Positions 27,713 through 37,425 of a DNA stretch of 64,000 bases are shown in pieces. A program made the translations under genes and the position numbers. Below the pieces are notes generated by a model. It was not told the origin of the DNA, searched no databases, and saw only the letters and a list, made by a program, of their open reading frames with translations. This stretch comes from JANPPS01 sp965246925 (GTDB taxonomy: Bacteria > Pseudomonadota > Alphaproteobacteria > Acetobacterales > Acetobacteraceae). The DNA is taken from assembly GCA_965246925.1 (NCBI GenBank), contig OZ251994.1, positions 930,001-994,000 of the forward strand. Direction: 5' to 3'. Within the stretch, counting starts at the first letter, position 1; each line of letters opens with the position of its first letter.

Positions 27713-28285
27713 ATGAGCATGACGCATTCCGTGCCGATGACGAGAGCGGAGTTCCTGGCTTGGGAAGCGCGGCAGGAGTTGAGATGGGAGTTCGACGGAC
27801 TGCGCTTGACGGCCATGACCGGCGGAACCGAGGCGCATGCGTCAATCCAGTTCAATCTCGCCCGGGAACTGAGCACCCGGCTGCGCGGCACAGGCTGTAA
27901 GGGTTACGGCCCCGACCTGAAAGTGGCCACCGCCGAAGGCTACCGGTATCCGGACGCCCAGGTCACCTGCACGGCGATTGCGCCCAAGGCCACGGTAAGC
28001 GAACAGCTCGTGGCAATCTTCGAGGTCATCTCGGAGAGCACCGCCCGCTTGGACCGCACGGTCAAGCTGAGCGAGTATGGGGGCATCAAATCTGTTCAGT
28101 ATTACATCATGCTCGAACAGACACTGCCATTTGCGACCGTGATCAGCCGGACGGAAAGCGGCTGGGCCATGCAGGTTCTAAACGGGTCCGGCACGATCGG
28201 TCTGCCATTGCTTAAGATCGAACTGCCCTTGGACGGGCTGTATGAAGGCGTGACATTCGAGACGACGGCGGGCGACTTAGAATAA
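27713..28285 (+). CDS. Uma2 family (DUF820) restriction-endonuclease-fold protein
   Basis: This 190-residue protein of the Uma2/DUF820 family has a PD-(D/E)xK-like fold: MTRAEFLAWEARQELRWEFDG, then GPDLKVATAEGYRYPDAQV with the acidic residue of the putative active site, and AIFEVISESTARLDRTVK. Members are often called endonucleases, but biochemical roles are largely unknown. It starts at ATG 27713 behind a purine-rich stretch and stands alone, divergent from the M29 peptidase. Confidence 0.85.
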   Translation: MSMTHSVPMTRAEFLAWEARQELRWEFDGLRLTAMTGGTEAHASIQFNLARELSTRLRGTGCKGYGPDLKVATAEGYRYPDAQVTCTAIAPKATVSEQLVAIFEVISESTARLDRTVKLSEYGGIKSVQYYIMLEQTLPFATVISRTESGWAMQVLNGSGTIGLPLLKIELPLDGLYEGVTFETTAGDLE

Positions 28286-28369
28286 TCCTTTGCCGAACGA
28301 TCGATCGGCGGATCATCAACATTTACGGATCATCAAACAGTTTAAGTTCCCAAGCAATGATGATGGGAT

Positions 28370-29194
28370 TCAACCCTGGTACGCAAGCCACCGCGCCTGC
28401 ATCGCCCGGCAGTCCACGACCGGGACATTGGCGGCACGGCATAGACGGTCAAGCCCGCCCGATGCCAGCCACGCATACTCCCCGAAACGCCACGCAGCAT
28501 GGTCCGCCGCCACCGCCGCGAACTCACCCGGCACGGTCGCATGAAGTGCCAGGTGCGTGACGCCCTCGGGCAATCCGGCCACGACCTTCGCCCATTCACC
28601 ATCCAGCGCCCTCGCATCCACCGGAAGCGTGCCGCGGCAATGGTCCGCCACGGGCGCCCCTGCCTCGTCCAGCCCCGCCAAGGTCCGGTCATACGCGGCC
28701 TGATCCGGCGCCCAGCGGATCGAGCGCGGCAGCACCGGCCACAAGCCGTATTCCCGTCCCAAGCTGACGTGAACCGGCAGTAGCTCAGGCAGCATGGCAG
28801 CGGCCATGTGTGCGTCGATATGCGTGGGCTGCATGCCGCGCGCCAAGCCACGCTCGATCTGCGCCCGCAGCTCGGCCTCTGCCGCCTCCGGCACCAGATG
28901 CGCGCGCACGGAAGCAACGTCTTGCCAGAAATACCCGTCATCATCGATCAAGCCGGAGGCGCGGCTGGTGGTCGACACCGGCGCCCAACGGTAGCCGCCC
29001 CACTCGCTGGTCAGCGTCAGGTGGATGCCGAGGTCGAGCGCCGGGTCGGCGTCGGCGATCTCGGGGAACCACGGGCCCGGCACCATTACGCTGCCGCACG
29101 TCACGAGCCCGGCCGCGGCGAGGGTCAGGAACGCCTGATTGGCGCCGTGCGTGGCGCCGAGGTCGTCCACGTGCGGGATGATGGCGCGGGTCAT
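28370..29194 (-). CDS. ChbG/YdjC-like polysaccharide deacetylase family protein
   Basis: This 274-residue protein has the metal-binding motifs of the ChbG/HpnK (YdjC) family: the Asp pair in HVDDLGATHG at the N-terminus and His in PTHIDAHMAAAMLP at about 127-140. The family removes acetyl groups from chitooligosaccharides or hopanoid glucosamine. Substrate cannot be told from sequence. It is divergent from the ABC exporter gene with 13 bases between starts, leaving almost no room for two independent promoters. Confidence 0.85.
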   Translation of the reverse strand: MTRAIIPHVDDLGATHGANQAFLTLAAAGLVTCGSVMVPGPWFPEIADADPALDLGIHLTLTSEWGGYRWAPVSTTSRASGLIDDDGYFWQDVASVRAHLVPEAAEAELRAQIERGLARGMQPTHIDAHMAAAMLPELLPVHVSLGREYGLWPVLPRSIRWAPDQAAYDRTLAGLDEAGAPVADHCRGTLPVDARALDGEWAKVVAGLPEGVTHLALHATVPGEFAAVAADHAAWRFGEYAWLASGGLDRLCRAANVPVVDCRAMQARWLAYQG

Positions 29195-29207
29195 AGGCTA
29201 TGAACGC

Positions 29208-30998
29208 ATGGCGGACCGGCGGTTCCGGCCCCATGTAGCGGTGATGTCATCCCGCGCCAGCCTGTCCGCCCTCCGTGTCCTATTGCCGTTCATGCGGCCG
29301 TATCGTGCGCGGGCGGTCGGCGCCGGCGTCGCGCTGGGCGTGGCGGCGGCGCTGGTGCTGTTGCTGGGGCAGGGCATCCGCCGGCTGATCGATTTCGGGT
29401 TCGCCACCGGCAGCACGGCGCATCTGAACCAGGCCGCGCTCGCCATGGCAGGGGTGGTCCTGGCGCTCGGCCTGTCCACCGCCGCACGGTATTACCTGGT
29501 GTCCTGGCTGGGGGAGCGGGTGGCGGCCGACCTCCGCGCCGCGCTGTTCGCCCGCGTGCTGCGCCTATCGCCCGCCTTCTTCGAGACGATGCGCACCGGC
29601 GACGTGCTGACCCGCATCATCAATGACGCGTCGCAGCTGCAGAACCTGGTGGGCTCCGCCGTGTCGCAATGGTTGCGAAGCGCCATCCTCGCGCTGGGCG
29701 CGCTGGTGATGCTCGTCGTCACCAGCCCGAAGCTGGCCGGGATCGTGATCGCCGTCGTGCCGCTGGTGATCGTGCCGCTGATCGTGTTCGGACGGCGCGA
29801 GCGCCGGCTGGCGCGGACCGCCCAGGACCGCATCGCCGACCTCGGCGCCTATGCGGAGGAGACGGTGAACGCGCTCCGCACCGTGCAGGCGTTCACGCAT
29901 GAGGGCGTGGACGAGGCGCGGTTCACCGGCCGGGTGGAGGCGAGCGTGCTGGCGGCGATGCGCCGGGCCAGCATGCGGGCGGCGGTGATCCTGGGCGTGA
30001 TCGTCCTGGGCTTCGGCGCCATCACCTTCAGCCTGTGGGTGGGCGGGCTTGAAGTCGTGGAGGGCCGGTTGTCCGGCGGTGAGCTGTCCGCCTTCGTGTT
30101 CTACGCCGTCCTGGTCGCATCCAGCGCCGCGCAAATGAGCGAGCTGTGGGGCGAGGTGCAGCGCGCCGCCGGCTCCGCGGACCGGATCGCGGAGCTGATG
30201 TCGCAGCCGCCGCTGATTACCGCGCCCGCACACCCCATCCCGCTCCCGGCCCTAACCGCCCAATCCGGACGGGTCAGCCTATCCGGTGTCACGTTCCGCT
30301 ACCCCTCCCGTCCAGACACCTCGGCGCTAGACGGCTTCACCCTGGAGGTGGAGCCTGGTGAGACCGTGGCCTTGGTTGGCCCCAGCGGCGCGGGCAAGAC
30401 GACGGTGTTCCAACTCTTGCTCCGCTTCTATGACCCGGCGCAAGGCCGCATCGCCCTGGACGGCGTGGACCTCCGCGACGCCGACCCGGAGGCGGTACGC
30501 GGCCGCATGAGCCTCGTCTCCCAAGACCCGGTGATCTTCGGCGCCGACGTGTGGGAGAACATTCGCTACGGCCGCCCGGACGCGAGCGACGCCGACATCC
30601 GCGCCGCCGCCCGCGCGGCGAGCGCCGGGTTCCTGGACGACTTGCCGCAAGGCTTCGACACGTTCCTGGGTGAACGCGGCGTGCGCCTCAGCGGCGGCCA
30701 ACGCCAGCGCGTCGCCATCGCTCGCGCGGTACTGCGGGACGCGCCGGTGCTGTTGCTGGACGAAGCCACGAGCGCGCTGGACGCCGAAAGCGAGGCCGCG
30801 GTGCAATCCGCGTTGGCGCGCCTATCGCAAGGACGCACGACTTTGGTCATCGCGCACCGGCTGGCCACGGTGCGCCGCGCGGACCGGATCGTGGTGCTGG
30901 AGGACGGCCGGGTCGCAGCGGTGGGCACGCATGATCAGCTGGTGCGGGATGGCGGGCTGTATGCCAGGCTGGCGGAGCTGCAACTGATCGCGGGTTAG
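29208..30998 (+). CDS. ABC exporter, fused membrane and ATPase half-transporter (MsbA/LapB-like)
   Basis: This 596-residue half-transporter has six transmembrane helices in the first 320 residues (starting LPFMRPYRARAVGAGVALGV), then an ATPase with Walker A GPSGAGKTT, signature LSGGQRQRVAIARA and Walker B VLLLDEATSALDAES. It probably works as a homodimer in lipid or drug export. ATG 29208 is chosen over the longer frame at 29139, which is antisense to the ChbG-like gene. An FGGY kinase gene follows after three bases and could be co-transcribed, although their functions look unrelated. Confidence 0.9.
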   Translation: MADRRFRPHVAVMSSRASLSALRVLLPFMRPYRARAVGAGVALGVAAALVLLLGQGIRRLIDFGFATGSTAHLNQAALAMAGVVLALGLSTAARYYLVSWLGERVAADLRAALFARVLRLSPAFFETMRTGDVLTRIINDASQLQNLVGSAVSQWLRSAILALGALVMLVVTSPKLAGIVIAVVPLVIVPLIVFGRRERRLARTAQDRIADLGAYAEETVNALRTVQAFTHEGVDEARFTGRVEASVLAAMRRASMRAAVILGVIVLGFGAITFSLWVGGLEVVEGRLSGGELSAFVFYAVLVASSAAQMSELWGEVQRAAGSADRIAELMSQPPLITAPAHPIPLPALTAQSGRVSLSGVTFRYPSRPDTSALDGFTLEVEPGETVALVGPSGAGKTTVFQLLLRFYDPAQGRIALDGVDLRDADPEAVRGRMSLVSQDPVIFGADVWENIRYGRPDASDADIRAAARAASAGFLDDLPQGFDTFLGERGVRLSGGQRQRVAIARAVLRDAPVLLLDEATSALDAESEAAVQSALARLSQGRTTLVIAHRLATVRRADRIVVLEDGRVAAVGTHDQLVRDGGLYARLAELQLIAG

Positions 30999-31001
30999 CT
31001 C

Positions 31002-32528
31002 ATGACCTATTTCATCGGTGTCGATGTCGGCACGTTCGAGGCTAAGGGTGTACTGACCGATACGCAGGGGACGATCCTGGCGCAGGCGGTCCGGTCGCAC
31101 CGGATGATCGTGCCGCAGCCCGGCTGGGCCGAGCATCGTCCGGACGAGGACTGGTGGGCCGGTGTCACCGGCATTACCCGCGAGTTGCTTGCGGCAAGCG
31201 GCCTTGATCCCGGTGAGGTAAGGGCGATCGCCACCAGCGCCATAGGTCCCTGCATGCTGCCACTCGACGGGGCCGGGCGCCCGCTGATGAATGCCGTGCT
31301 GTATGGCGTCGATACCAGGGCGGTGGCGGAGATCGCCGATCTGACCCAGAAGATCGGCGCGGACACGCTGCTCGCGCGCTGCTACGGCGGCCTCACCAGC
31401 CAGTCGGTCGGCCCCAAGATCCTCTGGCTGAAGCGTCAGCGTCCAGAGCTGTATGCGCAGGCGCGCATGTTCCTGTCGGCCACGCCGTACATCACCTACC
31501 GCCTCACGGGTGAATACGTGATGGATCACTTCACCGCCGCGGGCTTCATACCGCTGTATGATCCGGTGGCTCAGAGCTGGGATCCGGAGCTGGCTGAGGG
31601 GATCGTGGACCTGGCGCAGCTACCCCGGCTGATGTGGAGCCAGGAGATCGCCGGGCACGTGACCGCTGCGGCGGCCTTGGAAACCGGCCTCGCCGAGGGC
31701 ACACCCGTCATCTGCGGCACGATCGATGCGGCGGCCGAGGCGCTGAGCGTAGGCGTCACCGAGCCCGGCGACATGATGGTGATGTATGGCTCCACCACAT
31801 TCATCATCCAGATTACCGAGGCACCGGTGCAGGACGGCCGGCTCTGGTACGCGCCCTGGCTGTTCAAGGGCCTGCACACGAGCCAGGCCGGGCTCGCGAC
31901 CAGCGGAACCCTGACGCGGTGGTTTGCAGACCAGGTGTTCCGCGACCTCCCGCCGGACCAAGCGATGGCCGCGATGGCCGCCGAAGCCGCCACCTCTCCA
32001 CCCGGCGCCAAGGGCCTGGTCGTGCTACCCTACTTCTCTGGCGAACGGACCCCCATTCACGACCCACACGCCAAGGGCATGGTCTTCGGCTTAGATTTGA
32101 CCCACACCAGGGCCGACCTATACCGCGCGGCACTCGAGGGGATCGGCCACGCGGTGCGCCACATCATCGAAACGTTCGATGCCGCCGGCCACGCACCGCG
32201 ACGGCTGGTGGCGGTAGGCGGCGGCACCCGCAACCCCGTCTGGCTCGGCGCCGTATCGGACATCGGCGGACGATCACAGGTGCTCCGCCAGGTCAGCACC
32301 GGCGCCAGCCTTGGCGATGCTTTCCTGGCCGCCCTAGGGGCAGGCGCGGCGGAGCTGAAAGATATCGAACGCTGGAATCCAGCCGCCCGCAAGGTCGAGC
32401 CCGATAGCGCGTTACGGCCGCTGCATGAAGAGCGCTACGCCGTGTATCGCGCGCTGTATGACCGGACCCGGGACCTGATGGCGACGGCTAGCGCCTGGCA
32501 GTCCGCCCTGGAAGTTCACAGGCCATAA
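31002..32528 (+). CDS. FGGY family carbohydrate kinase
   Basis: This 508-residue protein has the FGGY N-domain nucleotide motif FIGVDVGTFEAKGVLTD, then PGWAEHRPDEDWWAG, a probable catalytic region CGTIDAAAEALSVGV (about 240-255) and C-terminal VAVGGGTRNPVWLGAVSDIG. It resembles xylulokinase/ribulokinase-like enzymes but belongs to a different branch from the XylB at 6788-8245. The substrate sugar is unknown, since neighbours are an ABC exporter and the CRISPR array and not a catabolic operon. Confidence 0.88.
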   Translation: MTYFIGVDVGTFEAKGVLTDTQGTILAQAVRSHRMIVPQPGWAEHRPDEDWWAGVTGITRELLAASGLDPGEVRAIATSAIGPCMLPLDGAGRPLMNAVLYGVDTRAVAEIADLTQKIGADTLLARCYGGLTSQSVGPKILWLKRQRPELYAQARMFLSATPYITYRLTGEYVMDHFTAAGFIPLYDPVAQSWDPELAEGIVDLAQLPRLMWSQEIAGHVTAAAALETGLAEGTPVICGTIDAAAEALSVGVTEPGDMMVMYGSTTFIIQITEAPVQDGRLWYAPWLFKGLHTSQAGLATSGTLTRWFADQVFRDLPPDQAMAAMAAEAATSPPGAKGLVVLPYFSGERTPIHDPHAKGMVFGLDLTHTRADLYRAALEGIGHAVRHIIETFDAAGHAPRRLVAVGGGTRNPVWLGAVSDIGGRSQVLRQVSTGASLGDAFLAALGAGAAELKDIERWNPAARKVEPDSALRPLHEERYAVYRALYDRTRDLMATASAWQSALEVHRP

Positions 32529-32644
32529 CCAGTCATCGGAAGCGCCACTTGGGGCGCGGCGATCCGAGGGCGACCGGCGCTCCGAGTGTTCCCAACTCAC
32601 GGTTTTGCTGCGCTCAGCGAGTTTGAAACATCCGCCACGGCTCC

Positions 32645-35600
32645 GGCATTGGCTTCTTTAAAGACTTCTTTTGTTAGGCTATCGTCCGCTGCTTCGGCCT
32701 CGGCGAAGTCGCCGTGCCTCTTCTACCGGCCTCCTGTGGTAGGCTACGAACCGAGGGACAACCTCAACGACCGCGGCCGTGGCTTCCCTACCGACTTCCC
32801 TGTGGTAGGCTAGGCGCGGTCACCGCCCGGACCGGTGCGGAGGCCGTGGCTTCCCTACCGACTTCCCTGTGGTAGGCTGGGTCAGCGAGTGCGGCGGGCA
32901 GTCTGGTGGCCGTGGCTTCCCTACCGACTTCCCTGTGGTAGGCTGATGGACATGCAGGAACGCGTTGAAGTCCGGCCGTGGCTTCCCTACCGACTTCCCT
33001 GTGGTAGGCTTCAGCATCTCGGTCATGGCGTCCTCAGCGAGCCGTGGCTTCCCTACCGACTTCCCTGTGGTAGGCTGAGCTGGTCGAATCCCTCATGGAT
33101 ACGATCGCCGTGGCTTCCCTACCGACTTCCCTGTGGTAGGCTCGCCGGCAGTGGGGCCAGCACGGTCGCGCCGCCGTGGCTTCCCTACCGACTTCCCTGT
33201 GGTAGGCTTCACGGCGCCGCCGGTCGACACGGCGCCGGGCCGTGGCTTCCCTACCGACTTCCCTGTGGTAGGCTCCGCTTCCTGGGGCGGAACTGACCTA
33301 CGGCGCCGTGGCTTCCCTACCGACTTCCCTGTGGTAGGCTGCTCACCCGGTTCTTCCAGCGCGACAGTAAGCCGTGGCTTCCCTACCGACTTCCCTGTGG
33401 TAGGCTCTGGCGGCGGCGAAGGCGCGCGGCACCCGGGCCGTGGCTTCCCTACCGACTTCCCTGTGGTAGGCTCTGGCGGCGGCGAAGGCGCGCGGCACCC
33501 GGGCCGTGGCTTCCCTACCGACTTCCCTGTGGTAGGCTTCACCGGTGCCGCGGGTCCCCAAGGTCCGGGCCGTGGCTTCCCTACCGACTTCCCTTTGGTA
33601 GGCTCCGGTCCATTCGCACGTGTTGTTCAGCTACGCCGTGGCTTCCCTACCGACTTCCCTGTGGTAGGCTGGCGACGCCGGAGCAGCGGCGGCTGTGGCT
33701 GCCGTGGCTTCCCTACCGACTTCCCTGTGGTAGGCTAAGGGCAAGGGCACGCCCTACCGGGAGCAGGCCGTGGCTTCCCTACCGACTTCCCTGTGGTAGG
33801 CTGCGCCGCCAGCACGGCCGCCTGATCCATCGCGCCGTGGCTTCCCTACCGACTTCCCTGTGGTAGGCTTGGCGGCCGAACGAGGTGGTGACCGTCAAGG
33901 CCGTGGCTTCCCTACCGACTTCCCTGTGGTAGGCTGATGCTGGCGGGAGCTATCCGCAGCTCGGCGCCGTGGCTTCCCTACCGACTTCCCTGTGGTAGGC
34001 TCCACCACCGTCCGCCAGCTCGAGGCCACCAGCCGTGGCTTCCCTACCGACTTCCCTGTGGTAGGCTCTCACGCTAGGGCCACCGGCGGCACGTGCAGCC
34101 GTGGCTTCCCTACCGACTTCCCTGTGGTAGGCTCAATTCCGCCGGCCTGACAAGGCTTACTTCGCCGTGGCTTCCCTACCGACTTCCCTGTGGTAGGCTC
34201 CGAGCGGCTGCATCAGGCTGCTCACGTGTGCCGTGGCTTCCCTACCGACTTCCCTGTGGTAGGCTTGGCCCTGCCGAGCGCTGCGCCGATCGCGCGCCGT
34301 GGCTTCCCTACCGACTTCCCTGTGGTAGGCTCTGATTGATAGCCAACTGACATCCGCCATGGCCGTGGCTTCCCTACCGACTTCCCTGTGGTAGGCTTGA
34401 ACTCCTCTGCTGCATCGCTCTCGGCCAGCCGTGGCTTCCCTACCGACTTCCCTGTGGTAGGCTGAATGCGCCGGAACAGCGATTCATTAATTAGCCGTGG
34501 CTTCCCTACCGACTTCCCTGTGGTAGGCTGTATCCTCATTCTGACAGCACGTTTGGCGGGCCGTGGCTTCCCTACCGACTTCCCTGTGGTAGGCTGCTAA
34601 CGAGGTGGTGCTGCGCATAGGGCGCGCCGTGGCTTCCCTACCGACTTCCCTGTGGTAGGCTCCTAGACGATGAGCATTACAGGCTATTGTGCCGTGGCTT
34701 CCCTACCGACTTCCCTGTGGTAGGCTGGAACGTCGGCGTAGCCCTTGCTCGTATCGGCCGTGGCTTCCCTACCGACTTCCCTGTGGTAGGCTTTTGTGCT
34801 TGTCGCATAGCTGCGCATTCGTGCCGTGGCTTCCCTACCGACTTCCCTGTGGTAGGCTCCGCTCACCTGTCTTCAAGGCCGCGGTCAGGCCGTGGCTTCC
34901 CTACCGACTTCCCTGTGGTAGGCTCGGGGCGAGGCGGTCCACGGCGACGCCGAAGCCGTGGCTTCCCTACCGACTTCCCTGTGGTAGGCTTTGCGCTGGG
35001 TGGCGGCGCCCGGTCCTCGGGCCGTGGCTTCCCTACCGACTTCCCTGTGGTAGGCTGACGCTGGCCTCCCATACCTCGCTCGAAGCGCCGTGGCTTCCCT
35101 ACCGACTTCCCTGTGGTAGGCTTGAGGCTTCAGCTCGGCGTTGTGCGGTTTGGCCGTGGCTTCCCTACCGACTTCCCTGTGGTAGGCTAGCCGTGGTGGT
35201 CAGCGCCCCGCCATACTGGCCGTGGCTTCCCTACCGACTTCCCTGTGGTAGGCTAATTGAATTACAGGCTCGCGAGCAAACTGCGCCGTGGCTTCCCTAC
35301 CGACTTCCCTGTGGTAGGCTTTGTGCGCTGCAACGAGGTCGTGACGATCAGCCGTGGCTTCCCTACCGACTTCCCTGTGGTAGGCTGGCAGGGCAGCGAG
35401 CACGACGTGCTGGCGAGCCGTGGCTTCCCTACCGACTTCCCTGTGGTAGGCTCCGTGACGGCGCGGCCGCGCTCGAAAATCTGCCGTGGCTTCCCTACCG
35501 ACTTCCCTGTGGTAGGCTCGGCGTACCGGTACCGGGCGGGGCGATCCAGCCGTGGCTTCCCTACCGACTTCCCTGTGGTAGGCTCGCAACGAGCGGCCAG

Positions 35601-37038
35601 CAGAGCTACCCGGCGCCGTGGCTTCCCTACCGACTTCCCTGTGGTAGGCTTGAGGCTTCAGACTGGCGTTGTGCGGTTTGGCCGTGGCTTCCCTACCGAC
35701 TTCCCTGTGGTAGGCTGGCATACATGGTCGCCCGCCGCTCGAACTGGCCGTGGCTTCCCTACCGACTTCCCTGTGGTAGGCTTGATCTGCTTCAGCACGT
35801 CGCGCAGTTGCTGCCGTGGCTTCCCTACCGACTTCCCTGTGGTAGGCTGCAATGCGATCGCTATCCGCACCATTCTTCGCCGTGGCTTCCCTACCGACTT
35901 CCCTGTGGTAGGCTTTGGTCTCGTCGTCGAGGTAGATGCCCACGCGCCGTGGCTTCCCTACCGACTTCCCTGTGGTAGGCTATGACTTGGCGATGGCAGC
36001 TACCGGATACGGCCGTGGCTTCCCTACCGACTTCCCTGTGGTAGGCTGCCGTCCAGCCATCCACCGGCTCGCGAGGCGCCGTGGCTTCCCTACCGACTTC
36101 CCTGTGGTAGGCTCCCGAGTCCGCCGATCGTGCCCCCGAACAGGCCGTGGCTTCCCTACCGACTTCCCTGTGGTAGGCTAGCTCCACGCGCACCCAGGAG
36201 TATGGCTGGGCCGTGGCTTCCCTACCGACTTCCCTGTGGTAGGCTTGCACCAAGGGAACTGACGTTTGATCCGGAGCCGTGGCTTCCCTACCGACTTCCC
36301 TGTGGTAGGCTCCGCCCCGGCAATGCGTCGTGCCGCACGGAGCCGTGGCTTCCCTACCGACTTCCCTGTGGTAGGCTTTGTAGTGCAGGCTGCCAACGAT
36401 GCGGCGGGCCGTGGCTTCCCTACCGACTTCCCTGTGGTAGGCTCTGCATGACGAGCGATAGGGACTGCGATGGGCCGTGGCTTCCCTACCGACTTCCCTG
36501 TGGTAGGCTTGACGCGTAACGAAGGCGCTCGGCAATGATGCCGTGGCTTCCCTACCGACTTCCCTGTGGTAGGCTCACGCTCGCCGGTCAGATCTGAGTA
36601 TTTCTGCCGTGGCTTCCCTACCGACTTCCCTGTGGTAGGCTAGGGCAGTTCCGGGACGGGATGAACGGGTTGCCGTGGCTTCCCTACCGACTTCCCTGTG
36701 GTAGGCTCGACGTGGATGACGGCCTGAGCTACGTGCAGCCGTGGCTTCCCTACCGACTTCCCTGTGGTAGGCTTCAACACGACGCTGGTGCCGGGCGGCT
36801 TCGTGCCGTGGCTTCCCTACCGACTTCCCTGTGGTAGGCTGCGATGCCATACTTCTGTTGCCTCACAACCGCCGTGGCTTCCCTACCGACTTCCCTGTGG
36901 TAGGCTTGGCTGCCTACGATCTCGACCAGCAGGATGGCCGTGGCTTCCCTACCGACTTCCCTGTGGTAGGCTCGCGCCGGCGCCGATCAGCGCGAAGACT
37001 GGGCCGTGGCTTCCCTACCGACTTCCCTGTGGTAGGCT
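32645..37038 (+). CRISPR. Type II-C CRISPR array: 65 near-identical 36-bp repeats plus 2 degenerate repeats
   Basis: The 36-base repeat begins GCCGTGGCTTCCCTACCGAC and ends TGTGGTAGGCT. I counted 65 copies from 32776 to 37003 (start positions), with 59 spacers of 30 bases, four of 31 and one of 29. Only the copy at 33569 shows a clear substitution (G to T near the end). Two degenerate repeats precede them at 32645-32680 and 32711-32745, each followed by a 30-base spacer, so the left end is the old end and the cas-proximal right end is the likely acquisition side. A 57-base leader-like gap (37039-37095) separates the array from cas2. The plus strand is proposed as the crRNA strand because the anti-repeat of the tracrRNA pairs with the repeat 5' part in that orientation. 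Confidence 0.98.
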
Positions 37039-37095
37039 CTATCCTGCCGAGTTGATTGTTTTGCTGTGAGTTTCGCCCTCTTGCCGGGGCGGAAT

Positions 37096-37425
37096 TCACA
37101 GCAGGATCATCTGGGCGGCACCCAGCGACTCCGATTTCGGCGCCTCGCCGAGCAATAGGCGCATGCGCCCGTATTGCTTGTCCGTCACTTGCAGCGCCCG
37201 TACGCTGCCCGAACCCGGGAGGTGGCCGATGACGCGTCGCACGTGCTTTTCGGCCCCTTCCTCGGCACGGCAGACCCTGGCATAGACCGAGTATTGCAGC
37301 ATGATGAAGCCGTCATCCTTCAGAAAGTGGCGGAAGCGGTTCGCGCTCCGCCGCTCAATCTTGGTGCCGACCGGCAGGTCGAAGAATACCATAAGCCACA
37401 CGAACCGTGCCTCCTCCGGCTTCAT
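37096..37425 (-). CDS. cas2: Cas2, CRISPR adaptation endoribonuclease/scaffold
   Basis: This 109-residue ferredoxin-fold protein has the Cas2 N-terminal strand FVWLMVFFDLPVGTKIERR with the conserved Asp, followed by FRHFLKDDGFIMLQYSVYAR. With Cas1 it forms the integrase that inserts new spacers. ATG 37425 overlaps the cas1 stop by four bases. It is the last gene of cas9-cas1-cas2 and lies 57 bases from the first array repeat. The longer frame upstream to 37956 is a shadow of cas1. Confidence 0.95.
   Translation of the reverse strand: MKPEEARFVWLMVFFDLPVGTKIERRSANRFRHFLKDDGFIMLQYSVYARVCRAEEGAEKHVRRVIGHLPGSGSVRALQVTDKQYGRMRLLLGEAPKSESLGAAQMILL

Noticed and set aside
32579..32614. A possible third degenerate repeat one unit further left
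   Set aside because: Only 13 of 36 positions match the repeat, close to chance, so it was not counted.
32529..32644. Search for a tRNA or leader promoter in the GC-rich gap after the FGGY kinase
   Set aside because: No cloverleaf or T-loop consensus was seen and no clear promoter pair.
37039..37095. The 57-base gap between the last repeat and cas2 as a strong promoter
   Set aside because: Some T-rich sequence is present, but no convincing -35/-10 pair in either direction; it is described only as leader-like.
32820..37099. Many long open frames of up to about 430 codons with repeating PWLPYRLPCGRL or RGFPTDFPVVG peptides
   Set aside because: They are translations of the CRISPR repeat, open because spacer plus repeat is 66 bases, a multiple of three. 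There are no starts, ribosome-binding sites or family similarity.
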